DNA of 64,000 nucleotides from Roseimaritima multifibrata (GTDB lineage: Bacteria > Planctomycetota > Planctomycetia > Pirellulales > Pirellulaceae), in assembly GCF_007741495.1 (NCBI RefSeq), contig NZ_CP036262.1, positions 3,534,001 to 3,598,000 on the forward strand. Reading direction: 5' to 3'. Positions 63,368 to 64,000 of the stretch are shown one piece after another. Positions within the stretch are counted from its first letter, which is position 1; every line of letters begins with the position of its first letter. Made by a program: the position numbers and the translations under genes. Under the pieces are notes generated by a model that worked only from the letters and a program-made list of their open reading frames with translations, searched no databases and was not told the DNA's origin.

Positions 63368-63737
63368 CCGAAAATTTCTTCTATCGGATCCGAAGATGTT
63401 ACTCACTGAAACTCTCTCACAGAGACTAGCGGAGAACCGCATTTCGATCGCACAAGAGAGTAGCTGCCAGTTGTGAGCCCGCCGGGGCACGCCCGGAAAC
63501 GGAACTCTTTTCGAAGCCTGCGGGCTAGAGCGTCGACGCAACTAATTCCAACCCGCTGCGTTAGCGAGGGATTACGGACCGTGTTCCCGGTCCCTCGCTT
63601 ACGCAGCGGGTTGGGATTCTCTGATGCACATCTGCGACCCAACTCGGAAACCGTCACCTATCAATTTCATGTCCCCAGCGAAAGGCGACGACTCCGGTAT
63701 TCTTGGCGTCGGAGAATCAACGCAAACACCGCGAGGG
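63368..63737. other. 370-bp intergenic region rich in repeats
   Basis: No supported gene. It holds a family A palindrome, then a tail (ATCAATTTCATGTCCCC) like those near 19515 and 30837, and a half of family B (AGCGAAAGGCGAC). Confidence 0.55.
63544..63618. repeat. dispersed palindromic repeat, family A (copy 2)
   Basis: Left arm 63544-63573 and right arm 63589-63618 are inverted copies: CCAACCCGCTGCG at one end, CGCAGCGGGTTGG at the other, inner GCGAGGGATT and GGTCCCTCGC. It pairs with 3767-3835. Confidence 0.8.
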
Positions 63738-64000
63738 CTACTTGTTCGCCGAGGCGGTCTTCGGTTCGGGGCCGTTTTGTGGAGTCTTGACGGGATCCGC
63801 GTCCGCGGCGGAAGCGTCGGGAGCTGGCAACCAACGCTTGGCTTCGCTTAGAACGAAGTCAGGATCCATGAACGGTTCGTAGCCGATGTCTTGCCAGCGG
63901 ATACGGCGATCTGCATCGATCAAGAAGGTGCCGTGAAGCGGTTGAGATTCAAAGTCGTCATAAGCGCGGAAGGCCTTGAAAGCTTCATGTTCCGAATCGG
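63738..64000 (-). CDS. redoxin/AhpC-TSA-type protein, 5' part beyond window
   Basis: Only the last 87 residues are in the window; the start and active-site Cys lie to the right. The readable part EHEAFKAFRAYDDFE, PLHGTFLIDADRRIRWQDIG and EPFMDPDFVLSEAKRWL matches the C-terminal half of planctomycete thioredoxin-like redoxins, with the cis-Pro region before GTFLID. A Pro/Ala/Lys-rich tail ends it. Role in redox protection is inferred. Confidence 0.8.
   Translation of the reverse strand, partial: DSEHEAFKAFRAYDDFESQPLHGTFLIDADRRIRWQDIGYEPFMDPDFVLSEAKRWLPAPDASAADADPVKTPQNGPEPKTASANK

Noticed and set aside
63403-63790. Small proteins near the right edge
   Set aside because: They span the family A palindrome and its tail, with no start context.
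1-64000. tRNA or rRNA genes, phage or insertion-sequence transposase genes
   Set aside because: No cloverleaf with a standard T-loop, no rRNA-like stretch and no transposase or integrase reading frame was recognised by eye; a covariance-model search could still find a tRNA.

Overview
The window looks like chromosome from a planctomycete of the Pirellulaceae/Rhodopirellula type. The grounds are three formylglycine-type sulfatases plus a decayed fourth, a DUF1549/DUF1553 cytochrome-like protein paired with a DUF1501 protein, several exported Tat- or Sec-type enzymes with CxxCH haem motifs, weak or absent Shine-Dalgarno sequences before many genes, and many short dispersed palindromic repeats between genes. 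This is a judgement from gene content; no database search was made.

Region 1 (1-12.3 kb) is a signalling and stress island. On the minus strand a universal stress protein (Usp), a phosphotransferase/P-loop kinase fusion and a dihydroorotate-dehydrogenase-like flavoprotein follow one another behind a near-perfect sigma-54 (-24/-12) sequence. A second two-domain Usp on the plus strand has its own sigma-54-like promoter. Between them lie an NtrC-type sigma-54 activator, a PAS kinase, a BON-domain protein, and a three-gene operon of a REC-PAS-kinase hybrid, a FixL-like PAS kinase and a lone receiver protein. A DUF3124 membrane protein closes the island.

Region 2 (12.8-31 kb) holds metabolic and polymer-degrading genes: sulfatases, a DinB-like protein, a redoxin/haem/copper-monooxygenase/EF-hand fusion, an AcuI/YhdH-type reductase, an antibiotic-biosynthesis-monooxygenase-like protein, an Rrf2 regulator overlapping a methyltransferase, an M14 carboxypeptidase, and a 1012-residue DUF4838 glycosidase-like protein with a companion exported protein. 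A frameshifted sulfatase C-terminus lies just upstream of an intact sulfatase.

Region 3 (31-41 kb) has a complete RND efflux operon (outer-membrane lipoprotein, adaptor, pump, all overlapping) running convergently into a DUF1549/DUF1553 plus DUF1501 operon.

Region 4 (41-46.3 kb) has an exported alpha/beta hydrolase, a small exported protein of unknown role, a SHOCT-domain protein, an array of three 210-bp repeats each carrying a 100-bp imperfect palindrome, and an exported sugar-isomerase-like TIM barrel.

Region 5 (46.9-57.7 kb) is the most distinctive: an ECF sigma factor overlaps a von Willebrand (YfbK-like) protein with an anti-sigma-like N-terminus, followed by a 2355-residue membrane protein made of repeated beta-rich modules in two halves around a transmembrane cluster. 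This may be an envelope-stress or surface system; its role is unknown.

Region 6 (58-64 kb) has a choline/ecdysteroid-kinase-like phosphotransferase, an iron-type alcohol dehydrogenase with one metal His replaced by Gln, a CxxCH plus terpene-cyclase-fold protein, an M19-dipeptidase-like protein that appears to lack part of its metal site, and the C-terminus of a redoxin that runs off the right edge.
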